A stretch of DNA of 64,000 nt from JAJDXW01 sp965243335 (GTDB taxonomy: Bacteria > Pseudomonadota > Gammaproteobacteria > HK1). The stretch lies in the NCBI GenBank assembly GCA_965243335.1, contig OZ251545.1:434001-498000 (forward strand), in the 5' to 3' direction. The notes under the pieces were generated by a model. The model was not told where the DNA came from. It worked only from the letters and a program-made list of their open reading frames with translations, and did no database searches. The translations under genes were made by a program, and so were the position numbers. Positions 8,701 through 17,301 of this stretch are shown here, piece after piece. How positions within the stretch are numbered: position 1 is the first letter of the stretch; every line of letters begins with the position of its first letter.

Positions 8701-9729
8701 GTGGACGTCCGGGAGGCGGTCGGGACGCTCGAAGAGTGGGCCCTCGGGACGCTGAAGGGGGACGAACGACCCCAAGATGAGGACTGGACCAACCACTGCA
8801 TCAGCACGACGGCTGGCACGGCCATCGAAGGCATCATCGGCGTGGCGGCAGGAGAAACCGGCGGATCGGAAGACCGGGACGCCGCGTTCGCAGCCTTGGG
8901 GAGGCTCTGGAATGCGAGCCCCGCGATGAGGAACCACGTCGCTACGCTCTGCACGAACAATCTTGCTGTCCTGGCGCAGAGAGGAGAGGAGTGGGTCAGG
9001 GCTCACCTCGTCAAGGCAATCGAAGACGAGGGGAGCGAAGAGCTGCGCCGGGTGGTATGGGGAGCGATGGAGTACACCCGTTGGACCCCGAAGCTCGGAA
9101 AGATGCTGAAGAACGCGATGGAACGGGAGCTGATACGCGAAGAAGCACCCGGGGAGACGGATGCATGTGCGGAACGCTATGCGTGGTCGATGCTGCGGGA
9201 CGTCCTGAACCCGAGCGAAGGAGGACACGGGGGGGAATACGAAAGCTGGAAGGTGGCGGAGCTCCCCGCCGGACACCGGGCGACGGTGGTGGCCGAGCTG
9301 GCCCATCACCTGTGGACGAACGAAGAAACGAGGGCCAGGGATGCATGGGGTCGGATCCTCCTGCCGCTATGGCGCGACGTTTGCGATCACGCCGCGGGAG
9401 GAACTTCCGAAGACGAGCAGAGCAGCTTCCTGCACTGCTTCGCATTCTTGAACGAGGGACAGCAGGACGAGTTCAGGGCGTGTTTTCGAAAGGGGCCGGC
9501 GGTGGCGCCGGAACGGTTCCTGGACGTGGACTTCGGACCGAAGGAGGTCGAGAACAGAATGGCGGCCCTGGAAGTCGCGCTGCACTGTGCAGGTGGTTAC
9601 GGAGGGCACGATGCGGGGAAATGGACGGCAGCCCTGGAGACCATCGCGGGATGGGCAAGGGTGCCGAAGAGCCCGGAGGAGGGGAAGTTGGCGTACAACG
9701 TGCTCGCGAAGACAGGGCATACGATGTAG
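5713..9729 (+). CDS. Very large SIR2-domain protein, probable anti-phage NADase
   Basis: A SIR2-like NAD-binding domain lies in roughly residues 155-380: LAGAGISKPAPSGVPLYHDL near 160, TTNWDELIE near 247 and a LVHLHGTVG segment near 283. Many large proteins with this domain are defence-associated NADases that deplete NAD in infected cells. The remaining ~950 residues are Trp- and Arg-rich, apparently alpha-helical, and match nothing I know; they may sense the trigger. I chose GTG 5713 because it overlaps the preceding stop and has GAGGGA upstream; ATG 5746 is an alternative. A longer frame reaches back to 5575, inside the partner gene, and is unlikely to be used. The short gap to the next gene suggests one transcript. 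Confidence 0.8.
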   Translation: MSDPNPGRVIGMPRRVEALKPQAEFAERTGGGSGGSRRPRTRIVGRVLKQHCCGMEAERRASDETLCQILNGDAEDLQGEEEIRWAFETMGPDALAALYTEGKVSLDRLAAAKRRSQSDPKQEDRANAWLNTALAKEQGLKLEQQIQDIAAHAKRAPLAILAGAGISKPAPSGVPLYHDLAIELAGATPEQAKKDPGACFDRVREERGEAIYKQAAERIRGRTEPNELHRRVAALHSAAGSRTIITTNWDELIEAAGTVRGEPLRVWPEHDRGPEAGHRASGLVHLHGTVGKPGGMLLTKTDLERHYTQERERRFVGELVGDRSMLCIGYSHRDVMIRKIQESVAAREKAREGEVGPRSRKTFSLVKRESGKPEWEDELQRLEAAGIEPVLYDRHEEVPEILDRVARAIAQDAEAERRRLEATAKQGPQPDTDWSEIGRLLEEGGPRLEHFLREAAPEAWAVHEFMQAGGARVLREETGDPASAQVSRWLCNGMDGERLRTVLWMAATAGGRIGPALRSRLARSLGRSETTVGDVEREQGALFLIGQCESAARGMSGHLLWRVARRCSEAGRYEASIQGWAAVAKVYAAAGSKHDLAADGSVKETGTLEPRLNVEGWEAKEFYAKAVRPWMEQIHEAVWDVCAHALERQQRILETACGEEDPGNHWSGIRSAIEEHEQDGQRYARGLDALIEAARDALESGGRAGRAGREKWEARVRQAAASKNALLNRLAIHGVTESGHWSADRKVRWLGESGFLGNPWCAHEAYRLLKERWKRARGATRQAVGRRICRLRIRGGSRERNEKVQYVLLGWIERWGPLTREMKARQGVLQSRHRAWEMPAHPPDFQQWHSSVECIGSVAPPGWDGRQLVDDWKTRGRDALDRVIEGWENPAPARTPEEWLHGPNEEGRQESAGDAIRLDKEWGIALAKRLIEREKWDHEAWCALCRELPKRMESTELIEWAGEGWWREVGKGRCRGALGGIPRGLATHLREGHRGEVDVREAVGTLEEWALGTLKGDERPQDEDWTNHCISTTAGTAIEGIIGVAAGETGGSEDRDAAFAALGRLWNASPAMRNHVATLCTNNLAVLAQRGEEWVRAHLVKAIEDEGSEELRRVVWGAMEYTRWTPKLGKMLKNAMERELIREEAPGETDACAERYAWSMLRDVLNPSEGGHGGEYESWKVAELPAGHRATVVAELAHHLWTNEETRARDAWGRILLPLWRDVCDHAAGGTSEDEQSSFLHCFAFLNEGQQDEFRACFRKGPAVAPERFLDVDFGPKEVENRMAALEVALHCAGGYGGHDAGKWTAALETIAGWARVPKSPEEGKLAYNVLAKTGHTM

Positions 9730-12615
9730 ATGCCGTCGACGCTCCGAGACCCTGCCCCCGTGCTGACGCGCCATTCCTCCCGCCGCCGGCCGCTCGATAC
9801 CGGGTTCCTGGCCCCGCGGCTCGCCGGCGCGAGGAGCTACGACCGCATCGCCGGCTATTTCTCCTCGTCGATCCTCGAGGTGGCGGGGGAGGCGCTGGAG
9901 AGCGTCGAAGGCAAGGTCCGGGTCGTCTGCAACTCGCAGCTCTCGCGCGCCGACGTCGAGGTCGCCAAGGCCGCCCAGGCGGCCATGCGCCGCGAGTGGT
10001 GCGACTCCCGCCCCGAGGCCCTCGGCGACGGCGCCCGCCCGCGCTTCCGGCGGCTCTACGACCTCCTCCGCTCCGGGAAGGTCGAGGTCCGGGTGTTGCC
10101 CGACGAGGTCTTCGGCCTGGTCCACGGCAAGGCGGGGGTCGTCACGCGCGCGGACGGCGCGCGGATCGCCTTTCTCGGAAGCGCGAACGAGTCCGGGCCG
10201 GCGTTCCGCCTCAACTACGAGCTCGTCTGGGAGGACGATTCGCCGGAGTCCGTCGCGTGGGTGCAGGAGGAGTTCGAGGCGCTCTGGTCGTCGCCCTTCG
10301 CGGTCCCGCTCGCGGACTTCGTCGTCCAGGACCTCGATCGCCTGCGGCGCCGCGAGACGATCGGGGACGTCGACGGCTGGCGGGACGCGCCGGACCCGGA
10401 CCCCGCGTCGGTCGTCGTGGAGGCCCCGGTCTGCCGCAAGGAAGTGGGGCTGTGGGAGCACCAGAAGCACTTCGTCAAGCTCGCCTTCGACGCGCATCGC
10501 GGCCCGCACGGGGCGCGCTTCGTGCTGGCCGATCAGGTCGGGCTCGGGAAGACCCTGCAGCTCGCGATGGCCGCCCAGCTCATGGCCCTGTACGGCGACG
10601 GGCCGGTGCTCATCCTCGCGCCGAAGCCCCTGCTCCGGCAGTGGCAGGACGAGCTCGACACCCTGCTCGGGCTGCCGACGGCGGTCTGGGACCGGGGGCG
10701 GTGGGTGGACGAGCGCGGGATCGAGCATCCGGGCGCGGGCGCGGGCGCCGAATCGATCCGGCGTTGCCCGCGCCGGGTCGGGATCGTCTCCACCGGCCTC
10801 GTCACCGGCAGCACGGACGCCGCCGCGCGGCTGGCCGAGATGCGCTTCGAGTGCGTGATCCTCGACGAAGCCCACCGGGCGCGGCGCCGGAACCTCTCCT
10901 CCGGCCGCCCGGCGTTCGCGCCCGCGCAGCCCAACAACCTCCTGAAGTTCCTGCGGGAGATCTCGCCCCGCACGAAGAGCCTGCTGCTCGCGACCGCCAC
11001 CCCGGTCCAGCTCCATCCCGTGGAGGCCTACGACCTGCTCGAAGCCCTCGCCCGAGGCTCCCACGCGGTGCTCGGCGCGCCCGGCAGCCGCTGGCGCAAC
11101 GCCCGGGAATCCCTCGACCTGCTGCTCGGCGCCGCGCCCCCGCCCACCGACTTCCACGAGCGTTGGGAATGGCTGCGCAACCCCTTCCCGCCCCGCTCCG
11201 AAGGGAGGGACTTCGAGATCCTGCGCCGCTCGCTCTCCCTGCCGGACGAGGCCGCGTATGCGCCCGGGAGTGCGGTCGATGCGCTCCGTCCCCCCGACCG
11301 GCAGCGGATCGAGAGCGGGTTCGCCCGCTTCGTCGAGCGTCACAACCCCTACATCCGCACCATCGTCCTTCGCACGCGCGAACAGCTCGAGAACACCATC
11401 GACCCCGAGACCGGCGAGCCGCTCCTGACCCCGGTGGCGGTGCGGCTGCACGGCGAGTCGGACGAGGATGCGATCGTGCTGCCTCCCTTCCTCGAAGACG
11501 CCTACACCCAGGCGGAGGCGTTCTGCCGGCTGCTCGCCGAGCGCGCGAACACCGGGTTCTTCCGCACCATGCTGCTCCGCCGCATGGGCAGCACGATGGA
11601 GGCGGGGCGACTGACGGTCACCCGGATCCTCGACGGTTGGGGGACGGACCCGGGCGCGGCGGATGATGGGGCGGGCTCTGTGACGGGCGCCGGAACAGGC
11701 GCCGGAACAGGCGCCGGGGCGGGCTCCGAGTCGGGTTCCAGGATGGGCTACGGCTACGAGTACCGCGGCGGAGACGGCGAGTCCGACGAGTACGACGACG
11801 AGGATGAGGAGGAAGCGGCGGACGATCGGCTGCGCGCCCTGACGGGCGAGGAGCGCCGGGTGCTGTCGGCGCTCGCGCAGGCGATGGAGGCGAGCCGGGA
11901 CCGGGACCCGAAGTGCGATGCCGTCCGCCGCCTGCTCGTGGACGAGGGCTGGCTGGAGCGCGGCTGCATCGTCTTCAGCCAGTACTACGACTCGGTGTGG
12001 TGGCTGGCCGGCCAGCTCGCGCGCGAGCTTCCGGAGGAGGCCATCGGCGTCTACGCGGGGGCGGGCCGGTCGGGGGTGATGCGCCGGGGCGCAGCCTTCG
12101 AGCCCCGGCCCCGCGACGCGCTCAGGGACGGGGTGCGCCGGGGGGAGCTGCGGCTCCTGCTCGGCACGGACGCGGCCTCGGAAGGGCTGAACCTGCAACG
12201 CCTCGGCGCGCTCATCAACCTGGACCTCCCCTGGAACCCGTCGCGCCTCGAACAGCGCAAGGGCCGGATCCAGCGGATCGGGCAGGTCCGCTCCGAGGTG
12301 GACGTGTACAACATGCGCTACGCGAACTCGGTGGAGGACCGGGTGCGCCGGCTCCTCTCCGAGCGCCTCGAGAACGTCTCCCGGCTCTTCGGCCAGTTGC
12401 CGGACACCCTCGAAGACGTGTGGGTCCGGGTGGCGCTCGGCGAGATCGAGCAGGCGAAGCAGACCATTGGCACGGTGCCGGACGAGCATCCGTTCGCCCT
12501 CCGGCACTACCGGGAGGTCCGGCCCGTGGACTGGGAGTCGTGCGCCCGGGTCCTCGCCGACGGCGCCAGGCGCCGGAGCCTCGCCCGCGGATGGGCGGAG
12601 CGGTCGGAACGTTGA
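9730..12615 (+). CDS. PLD-domain SNF2-family DNA helicase
   Basis: An N-terminal phospholipase-D-like half carries VHGKAGVV near residue 131 and FLGSANESG near 149, the H-x-K and G-S-x-N parts of a PLD active site. It is followed by a SNF2 helicase: ADQVGLGKT near 266, ILDEAHRARR near 376, and a C-terminal helicase motif LEQRKGRIQRIGQ near 840. Such proteins translocate on DNA and are typical of phage-defence loci. ATG 9730 directly follows the stop of the SIR2 gene, but GTG 9760 may be the true start, since homology to the fragment at 4496-4639 begins there. An acidic, Gly-rich low-complexity insert lies near residues 640-690. I cannot assign it firmly to DISARM or another named system. Confidence 0.85.
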   Translation: MPSTLRDPAPVLTRHSSRRRPLDTGFLAPRLAGARSYDRIAGYFSSSILEVAGEALESVEGKVRVVCNSQLSRADVEVAKAAQAAMRREWCDSRPEALGDGARPRFRRLYDLLRSGKVEVRVLPDEVFGLVHGKAGVVTRADGARIAFLGSANESGPAFRLNYELVWEDDSPESVAWVQEEFEALWSSPFAVPLADFVVQDLDRLRRRETIGDVDGWRDAPDPDPASVVVEAPVCRKEVGLWEHQKHFVKLAFDAHRGPHGARFVLADQVGLGKTLQLAMAAQLMALYGDGPVLILAPKPLLRQWQDELDTLLGLPTAVWDRGRWVDERGIEHPGAGAGAESIRRCPRRVGIVSTGLVTGSTDAAARLAEMRFECVILDEAHRARRRNLSSGRPAFAPAQPNNLLKFLREISPRTKSLLLATATPVQLHPVEAYDLLEALARGSHAVLGAPGSRWRNARESLDLLLGAAPPPTDFHERWEWLRNPFPPRSEGRDFEILRRSLSLPDEAAYAPGSAVDALRPPDRQRIESGFARFVERHNPYIRTIVLRTREQLENTIDPETGEPLLTPVAVRLHGESDEDAIVLPPFLEDAYTQAEAFCRLLAERANTGFFRTMLLRRMGSTMEAGRLTVTRILDGWGTDPGAADDGAGSVTGAGTGAGTGAGAGSESGSRMGYGYEYRGGDGESDEYDDEDEEEAADDRLRALTGEERRVLSALAQAMEASRDRDPKCDAVRRLLVDEGWLERGCIVFSQYYDSVWWLAGQLARELPEEAIGVYAGAGRSGVMRRGAAFEPRPRDALRDGVRRGELRLLLGTDAASEGLNLQRLGALINLDLPWNPSRLEQRKGRIQRIGQVRSEVDVYNMRYANSVEDRVRRLLSERLENVSRLFGQLPDTLEDVWVRVALGEIEQAKQTIGTVPDEHPFALRHYREVRPVDWESCARVLADGARRRSLARGWAERSER

Positions 12616-13113
12616 TTCCCGGGAGGCTCCCGCCGATCTGCGAGCCGGAGATCGCCCGCCTGCCGGCGAAACTGCCGGCGAAGCTGCCGGCGAACGCGCC
12701 GCGCTTCGAGCCCACCCCCGCGCCCAAGGCCCGGGCGCTGTTCGTGACGTATCGATGCAGGGAGGGGAGAACAGGGGCCGAGACGTTGATTGCCCCACGG
12801 GAACGGTGTTCTTCCAGGGCTTGGGGTCGGTTCGGGGGGCTTTGGGGCGGATTTCACCCCACGGCGGGGGGGCGCGGGCCGTACCCGGGTACGCCCTCCC
12901 CGGGTATGCCGGCGTCTCGCCGGCCCGGGAAGGGCGAAGCGCCCGTGAGAACGACCATGCCGGCGGGCCGCCGGCGTACCCAAGGGCGTTCGCCATTGGC
13001 GAAAAACCCTACAGCGCACACGCTTCGACCCGTCGGGCGCTTGCCAACCCGCCGCCTTTTCGGGTCGAATCGCGTACTTCCGTCCGTGGTCCGTCCGAGC
13101 CGCCGCCCGCCGC
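12616..13113. other. Intergenic region between the defence island and the Mo-hydroxylase operon
   Basis: About 500 bases without a convincing gene. It contains three 12-bp CTGCCGGCGAA-type tandem units at about 12661-12698 and then the composite palindrome-plus-tail repeat listed separately. I see no clear promoter for the downstream operon. Confidence 0.5.
12902..13031 (+). repeat. Composite intergenic repeat, copy 1 (long palindrome plus conserved tail)
   Basis: An 80-bp imperfect palindrome (12902-12981, arms GGGTATGCCGGCGTCTCGCC and its approximate complement ending GCCGGCGTACCC) is followed by TTCGCCATTGGCGAA, a perfect 6-bp hairpin with a 3-base loop, and the tail AAACCCTACAGCGCACACGC. 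The reverse complement of 34724-34856 has the same order and most of the same bases. No transposase is present, so it is either a MITE/REP-like element or a structured 3' RNA region. Confidence 0.75.
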
Positions 13114-14028
13114 ATGAAGCCGCCGCCCTTCGACTATGCCCGAGCCGACAGCGTGGCGGAGGCGGTATCGCTCCTCGCCGGCCACGGCGGCGATGCGAAG
13201 CTCCTCGCGGGCGGCCAGAGCCTCGTGCCGATGCTGAACTTCCGCCTCGTGCGCCCATCGCTCCTCGTCGACGTCAACCGGATCCCCGGCCTCTCCGGCA
13301 TCGAGGAGGGAAGCGGGGCGCTCCGGATCGGGGCGCTCGTCCGCCACCGGCAGCTCGAGGTCTCGGAGGCCGTGCGCCGGCGGTTCCCGGTGCTCCGCGC
13401 GGCCGTCCGCCACGTCGCGCACCTCGCTATCCGCAACCGGGGCACCCTCGGGGGCAGCCTCGCCCACGCCGACCCCGCCGCGGAGCTGCCGATGATGGCG
13501 CTCCTCCTGGACGCGAAGATCGAGGCCTCCGGCCCCGCCGGCCCCCGCCGTATCGAAGCGCGCGCGTTCTTCCACTCCCCCCTCGCCACCGCCCTCGACG
13601 ACGCGGAGATGCTGACCCGCGTCGAGCTGCCGTTCCTGCCCCCCGCCGCCGGCTGGGGGTTCGAGGAGGTCGCCCGGCGGAACGGGGACTTCGCACTCGC
13701 GGCCGTCGCCGCTACCCTTACCCTCGCCGCCGGGGGGAAGGTGGCGGAGGCCCGGCTCGCGGTCATGGGCGCGCACGACACGCCCCTTCGGATCGACGGC
13801 GCGGAGGCGCTGCTCGCCGGCGGGCCGCTCTGCGGCGAGACAGTGGGCGCCGCTGCGGAGGCGGCCCGCGACGCGGTGGAGCCGAGCGGCGACCTGCACG
13901 CCTCCGCCGACCTGCGGCGCCACCTCGTCGGGGTGCTGGCCCGGCGGGCGCTCGAGTCCGCCGGGCGGCGCGCGCGGGAGGGGGCCGAACGGGGCCAGCT
14001 TGGGCCGGGAGGGAGGGGCGTGAGGTGA
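13114..14028 (+). CDS. Molybdenum hydroxylase, FAD-binding (medium) subunit
   Basis: This is the medium subunit of a xanthine dehydrogenase / CO dehydrogenase-like hydroxylase. It carries both FAD-binding signatures, AGGQSLVPMLNFRL near residue 32 and IRNRGTLGGSLAHADPAAE near 106, and has the family's usual length of about 300 residues. It passes electrons from the 2Fe-2S subunit to an acceptor. Its TGA overlaps the start of the next gene, and the three genes form one operon in the order medium-small-large, as in cox-type clusters. The substrate cannot be read from this subunit. Confidence 0.9.
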   Translation: MKPPPFDYARADSVAEAVSLLAGHGGDAKLLAGGQSLVPMLNFRLVRPSLLVDVNRIPGLSGIEEGSGALRIGALVRHRQLEVSEAVRRRFPVLRAAVRHVAHLAIRNRGTLGGSLAHADPAAELPMMALLLDAKIEASGPAGPRRIEARAFFHSPLATALDDAEMLTRVELPFLPPAAGWGFEEVARRNGDFALAAVAATLTLAAGGKVAEARLAVMGAHDTPLRIDGAEALLAGGPLCGETVGAAAEAARDAVEPSGDLHASADLRRHLVGVLARRALESAGRRAREGAERGQLGPGGRGVR

Positions 14029-14636
14029 GCGCCCGGCAGGCCGTCCGGCTCACCGTGAACGGGGCGGCCTTCGAACGCGAGGTCGAGCCCCGCCGCCTGC
14101 TCGCGGACTTCCTGCGCGAGGACCTCGGGCTGACCGGGACCCACGTCGGCTGCGAGCACGGGGTGTGCGGCGCGTGCACCGTCCTCCTCGACGGCGACAG
14201 CGCACGGTCCTGCCTCACCCTCGCGGTGCAGGCGGACGGGGCGGAGTTGGAGACCGTGGAAGGGCTCGGGACGGTGGACGCGCTCCATCCGCTGCAACGG
14301 GCGTTCCGCGAGCACCACGCGCTGCAATGCGGGTTCTGCACCCCGGGGATGCTGATGGCGGCGCTCGACCTGCTGCGCAAGCATCCGTCGCCGACCGAGC
14401 GGGAGGTCCGCGAGGGGCTGTCCGGCAACCTCTGCCGGTGCACCGGCTACGAGCACGTCGTGCGGGCGGTCCGGGCGGCGGCGTCGGAGTCGATGCGGGA
14501 GTCGGCAGCGGTGGGGTCGACGGCGGCGTCGGAGTCGGAAGCGATGGCGCCGCCGCCGATGCCGGATTCGGAGACGGCCGCGCCGCGGGAGGCTCGCGCC
14601 GGGCCGGAGAACCACGGGAGCGGCGCGCGGCCATGA
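14025..14636 (+). CDS. Molybdenum hydroxylase, 2Fe-2S (small) subunit
   Basis: The eight cysteines of the two 2Fe-2S clusters are visible: the plant-type ferredoxin set in CEHGVCGACTVLLDG around residue 44 and the second set in CGFCTPGM plus NLCRCTGY around 105-145. GTG 14025 overlaps the previous stop and follows GGGAGGGG; this makes a 203-residue protein, the last ~45 of which are a Glu/Ala/Pro-rich tail not needed by the family. It relays electrons between the Mo site and FAD. Start and stop both overlap neighbours, so translation of the operon is coupled. Confidence 0.9.
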   Translation: MSARQAVRLTVNGAAFEREVEPRRLLADFLREDLGLTGTHVGCEHGVCGACTVLLDGDSARSCLTLAVQADGAELETVEGLGTVDALHPLQRAFREHHALQCGFCTPGMLMAALDLLRKHPSPTEREVREGLSGNLCRCTGYEHVVRAVRAAASESMRESAAVGSTAASESEAMAPPPMPDSETAAPREARAGPENHGSGARP

Positions 14637-17068
14637 CCCCCTCCCCCGGGCTCCGGCCCGGCCTCATCGGGGCCCGGGTGCAGCGCTTCGAGGACCCGCG
14701 CCTGCTCACCGGCCGCGGCCGCTACGTGGACGACCTCCGCCCGCCCGGAACCCTGCACGTCGCGTTCTGCCGGAGCGACGAGAGCCACGCGCGGATCCTC
14801 CGCATCGACACGTCCGAGGCGGCCCGCGCGCCCGGCGTCGCGGCGGTGGTGACCGCCGCCGACCTCGAGGGGGCCTGCCGCCCGCTCCGGGCCGCGTCCC
14901 GAATGAAGAGCTACCAGGCGACGGAGCTGCCGGTGCTCGCGGGCGGCAAGGTCCGCTACGCCGGGGAGCCGGTGGCGGCGGTCCTCGCCGAGAGCCGCTA
15001 CCTCGCCGAGGACGCGGCCGAGCGGGTGGCGATCGACTACGAGCCGCTCCCCGCCGCGACGGACCCGGAGGCGGCGCTCGCCCCGGACGCGCCCCGCCTC
15101 CACGAGGACCTCGCGAGCAACGTGATCGTCGACCGGGAGTTCGCGCGCGGCGACGCCGACGCGGCCCTCGCGGGGGCGGCGGTGCGGGTCTCGGGCTGCT
15201 TCCGGATGGGCCGGAAGACCCCGGCCGCGATCGAGAACCGCGGCTATCTCGCGGAGTACGACGAAGGCCGGCGCCGGCTCACCCTGCACTCGTGCACCCA
15301 GGTCCCGGGGATCGTCCGCGACGTGCTCGCGGAGCTGCTCGACCTCCCCGGACCCCGCCTCCGGGTGGTCGCGCCGGACGTGGGCGGCGGCTTCGGCGCC
15401 AAGGTCTCGCTCTACCCCGAAGAGGTGCTGGTCTCCATCCTTGCCCGCCGGTTCGGCCGGCCCGTCAAGTGGACGAGCGACCGCCGCGAGGACCTCCTGT
15501 CCACCACCCAGGCGTTCGACGAGGTGGTCCGGGCGGAGCTGGGGGTCGCCGAGGACGGGGCGATCCTCGGCCTGCGGGCCGAGATCGTCGGGGACGTGGG
15601 GGCCTACTCCGTCTACCCGTGGACCGCCGCGGTCGAGCCGGTGCAGGTCGCGAGCTTCCTCTCCGGGCCCTACCGGACGCCCGACTACCGCGCCCGGGTG
15701 CGGGCCGCCGCGACCCCCAAGCCCCCGACCGGGGCCTACCGGGGGGTGGGGCGGCCCCCCGCGGTGTTCGCGATGGAGCGGCTCCTCGACATGGCCGCCC
15801 GCCGCCTCGGCATGGACCCGAGGGACGTCCGCCGGCGCAACCTCGTCCGCGACGACGAGTTCCCCTACCGGGCGCCGTCCGGCCTGGTGTGGGACCGGGC
15901 CGCGTTCACGGGCTGCCTGGAACGGGCCTGTGGCGCCATCGGATACGACGCGCTCCGGGAGACGCAGGCGGCGGCCCGCGCCGAGGGCCGCCGGGTCGGC
16001 ATCGGGCTCGCCTCCTACGCCGAGCTGACCGGGGTCGGGTCGCGCATCGCGGTCGCGCCCGGGATGCCCATCAACACGGGGACGGAGAGCGCCGCGATCC
16101 GCATCGACTCCACGGGAACGGTGACCGCGACCGTCGGCGTCGCCTCCCAGGGGCAGGGGATCGAGACGACCCTCGCCCAGGTGGTGGCGGAGGAGCTCGG
16201 GGCGCGGATCGAGGACGTGGAGATCGTGCACGGGGACAGCGCCGCGCTCCCGCACAGCACCGGCGCCTACGCGAGCCGGGGCGCCATCCAGGCGGGCGGG
16301 GCGGCGATCGTGTGCGCCCGGTCCCTCCGGGAGAAGGTGGTCGAGGCCGCCTCGCACCTGATGGAGGCGGCCCCTGCGGACCTCGAAGTCACCGGCGGCG
16401 CGGTCTCGGTCGCGGGGACGGACCGGCGCATGAGCTTCCGCGAGCTCGCCCGCGCGGTCTACACGGAGATGGGCCGGCTGCCGCGGGAGGTGCGCGAGCG
16501 GGTCCACCTGGAAAGCACCGAGGTCTACGATCCCTTCTGGGGCACGACCTCGACGGCGACCCACGCCGCCCTGGTCGAGGTCGACCCCGAGACCTTCGAG
16601 GTCGAGGTGCTCCGCTACGTGGTCGCGGAGGACTGCGGTCGGGTGATCAACCCGCTCATCGCGGACGGGCAGGTCCACGGCGGAGTGGCCCAGGGCATCG
16701 GGGCGGCGCTCTTCGAGGAGATGGCGCACGACCCCGCCGGCCAGCCCCTGAGCGCGAGCTTCGTCGACTACGTCGTGCCGTCCGCCGCGGAGGTCCCGTC
16801 GATGCAGGTGGAGCACCTGGAGACGCCGGCGGAGAACAACGTCGGCGGCTTCCGCGGCATCGGCGAAGGGGGTACGATCGGCGCGCCGGCGGCGATAGCG
16901 AACGCGATCGCGGACGCGCTCGGGGTCGAGATCGAAGCCCTGCCCGCGACCCCGGAGCGGCTCTTCCGGCTCGTCGAGGAACAGCAGCGGGTGTCGGGGG
17001 CGCGGACCGTACCCGGACCCGGTGAGGGCGGGAGCCGGCCCGTCGCCCGCCGTCCGCCGGACAAATAG
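14633..17068 (+). CDS. Molybdenum hydroxylase, Mo-cofactor (large) subunit, form II type
   Basis: A large xanthine dehydrogenase-family subunit with GGGFGAK (Mo-cofactor binding), AYRGVGR at the position of the CoxL active-site loop, and the late RGIGEGGTIG segment carrying the probable catalytic glutamate. True form I CO dehydrogenases have AYRCSFR; AYRGVGR is of the AYRGAGR form II / aldehyde-oxidase kind, so a CO-oxidising role should not be assumed. ATG 14633 overlaps the upstream TGA. No coxD-G accessory or Mo-insertion gene follows within the window. Confidence 0.9.
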   Translation: MTPSPGLRPGLIGARVQRFEDPRLLTGRGRYVDDLRPPGTLHVAFCRSDESHARILRIDTSEAARAPGVAAVVTAADLEGACRPLRAASRMKSYQATELPVLAGGKVRYAGEPVAAVLAESRYLAEDAAERVAIDYEPLPAATDPEAALAPDAPRLHEDLASNVIVDREFARGDADAALAGAAVRVSGCFRMGRKTPAAIENRGYLAEYDEGRRRLTLHSCTQVPGIVRDVLAELLDLPGPRLRVVAPDVGGGFGAKVSLYPEEVLVSILARRFGRPVKWTSDRREDLLSTTQAFDEVVRAELGVAEDGAILGLRAEIVGDVGAYSVYPWTAAVEPVQVASFLSGPYRTPDYRARVRAAATPKPPTGAYRGVGRPPAVFAMERLLDMAARRLGMDPRDVRRRNLVRDDEFPYRAPSGLVWDRAAFTGCLERACGAIGYDALRETQAAARAEGRRVGIGLASYAELTGVGSRIAVAPGMPINTGTESAAIRIDSTGTVTATVGVASQGQGIETTLAQVVAEELGARIEDVEIVHGDSAALPHSTGAYASRGAIQAGGAAIVCARSLREKVVEAASHLMEAAPADLEVTGGAVSVAGTDRRMSFRELARAVYTEMGRLPREVRERVHLESTEVYDPFWGTTSTATHAALVEVDPETFEVEVLRYVVAEDCGRVINPLIADGQVHGGVAQGIGAALFEEMAHDPAGQPLSASFVDYVVPSAAEVPSMQVEHLETPAENNVGGFRGIGEGGTIGAPAAIANAIADALGVEIEALPATPERLFRLVEEQQRVSGARTVPGPGEGGSRPVARRPPDK

Positions 17069-17301
17069 CGAGTGAGGATCCGAGCCGGCCTTCGGCCCCA
17101 CGAGATGAGCATCACGGAAGCCGCTTGCCCGGTGAGCGCGAAAGCGGAAGGTTCGACGGCTGCCCTCCACGATGCGCCGCGCCTCCATCCGTCCGGGCGC
17201 GAGCCGGCGGCTCCCGCGTGCGGGTCCGGGCCCGACCGGCGGCGTCCCGGCATCCGGGCCGATGGCCCGCGGGTTCGCGAGCAACGGACCCGGACGTCAT
17301 C

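Noticed and set aside
9730..12615. Assignment to DISARM (DrmD)
   Set aside because: SNF2 helicase is right, but none of the DISARM partners (DrmA, DrmB, DrmC or methylase) is nearby, and a PLD domain is fused instead.
9367..12996. 1209-residue minus-strand frame opposite the SNF2 helicase gene
   Set aside because: Opposite a clearly conserved helicase; no domains; typical antisense artefact.
12616..13113. CRISPR array or transposon end at the repeats in this spacer
   Set aside because: The repeats are a single palindrome and a short 12-bp triple; there are no regularly spaced direct repeats and no transposase.
14633..17068. Annotation as form I CO dehydrogenase (CoxL)
   Set aside because: Active-site loop is AYRGVGR, not AYRCSFR.
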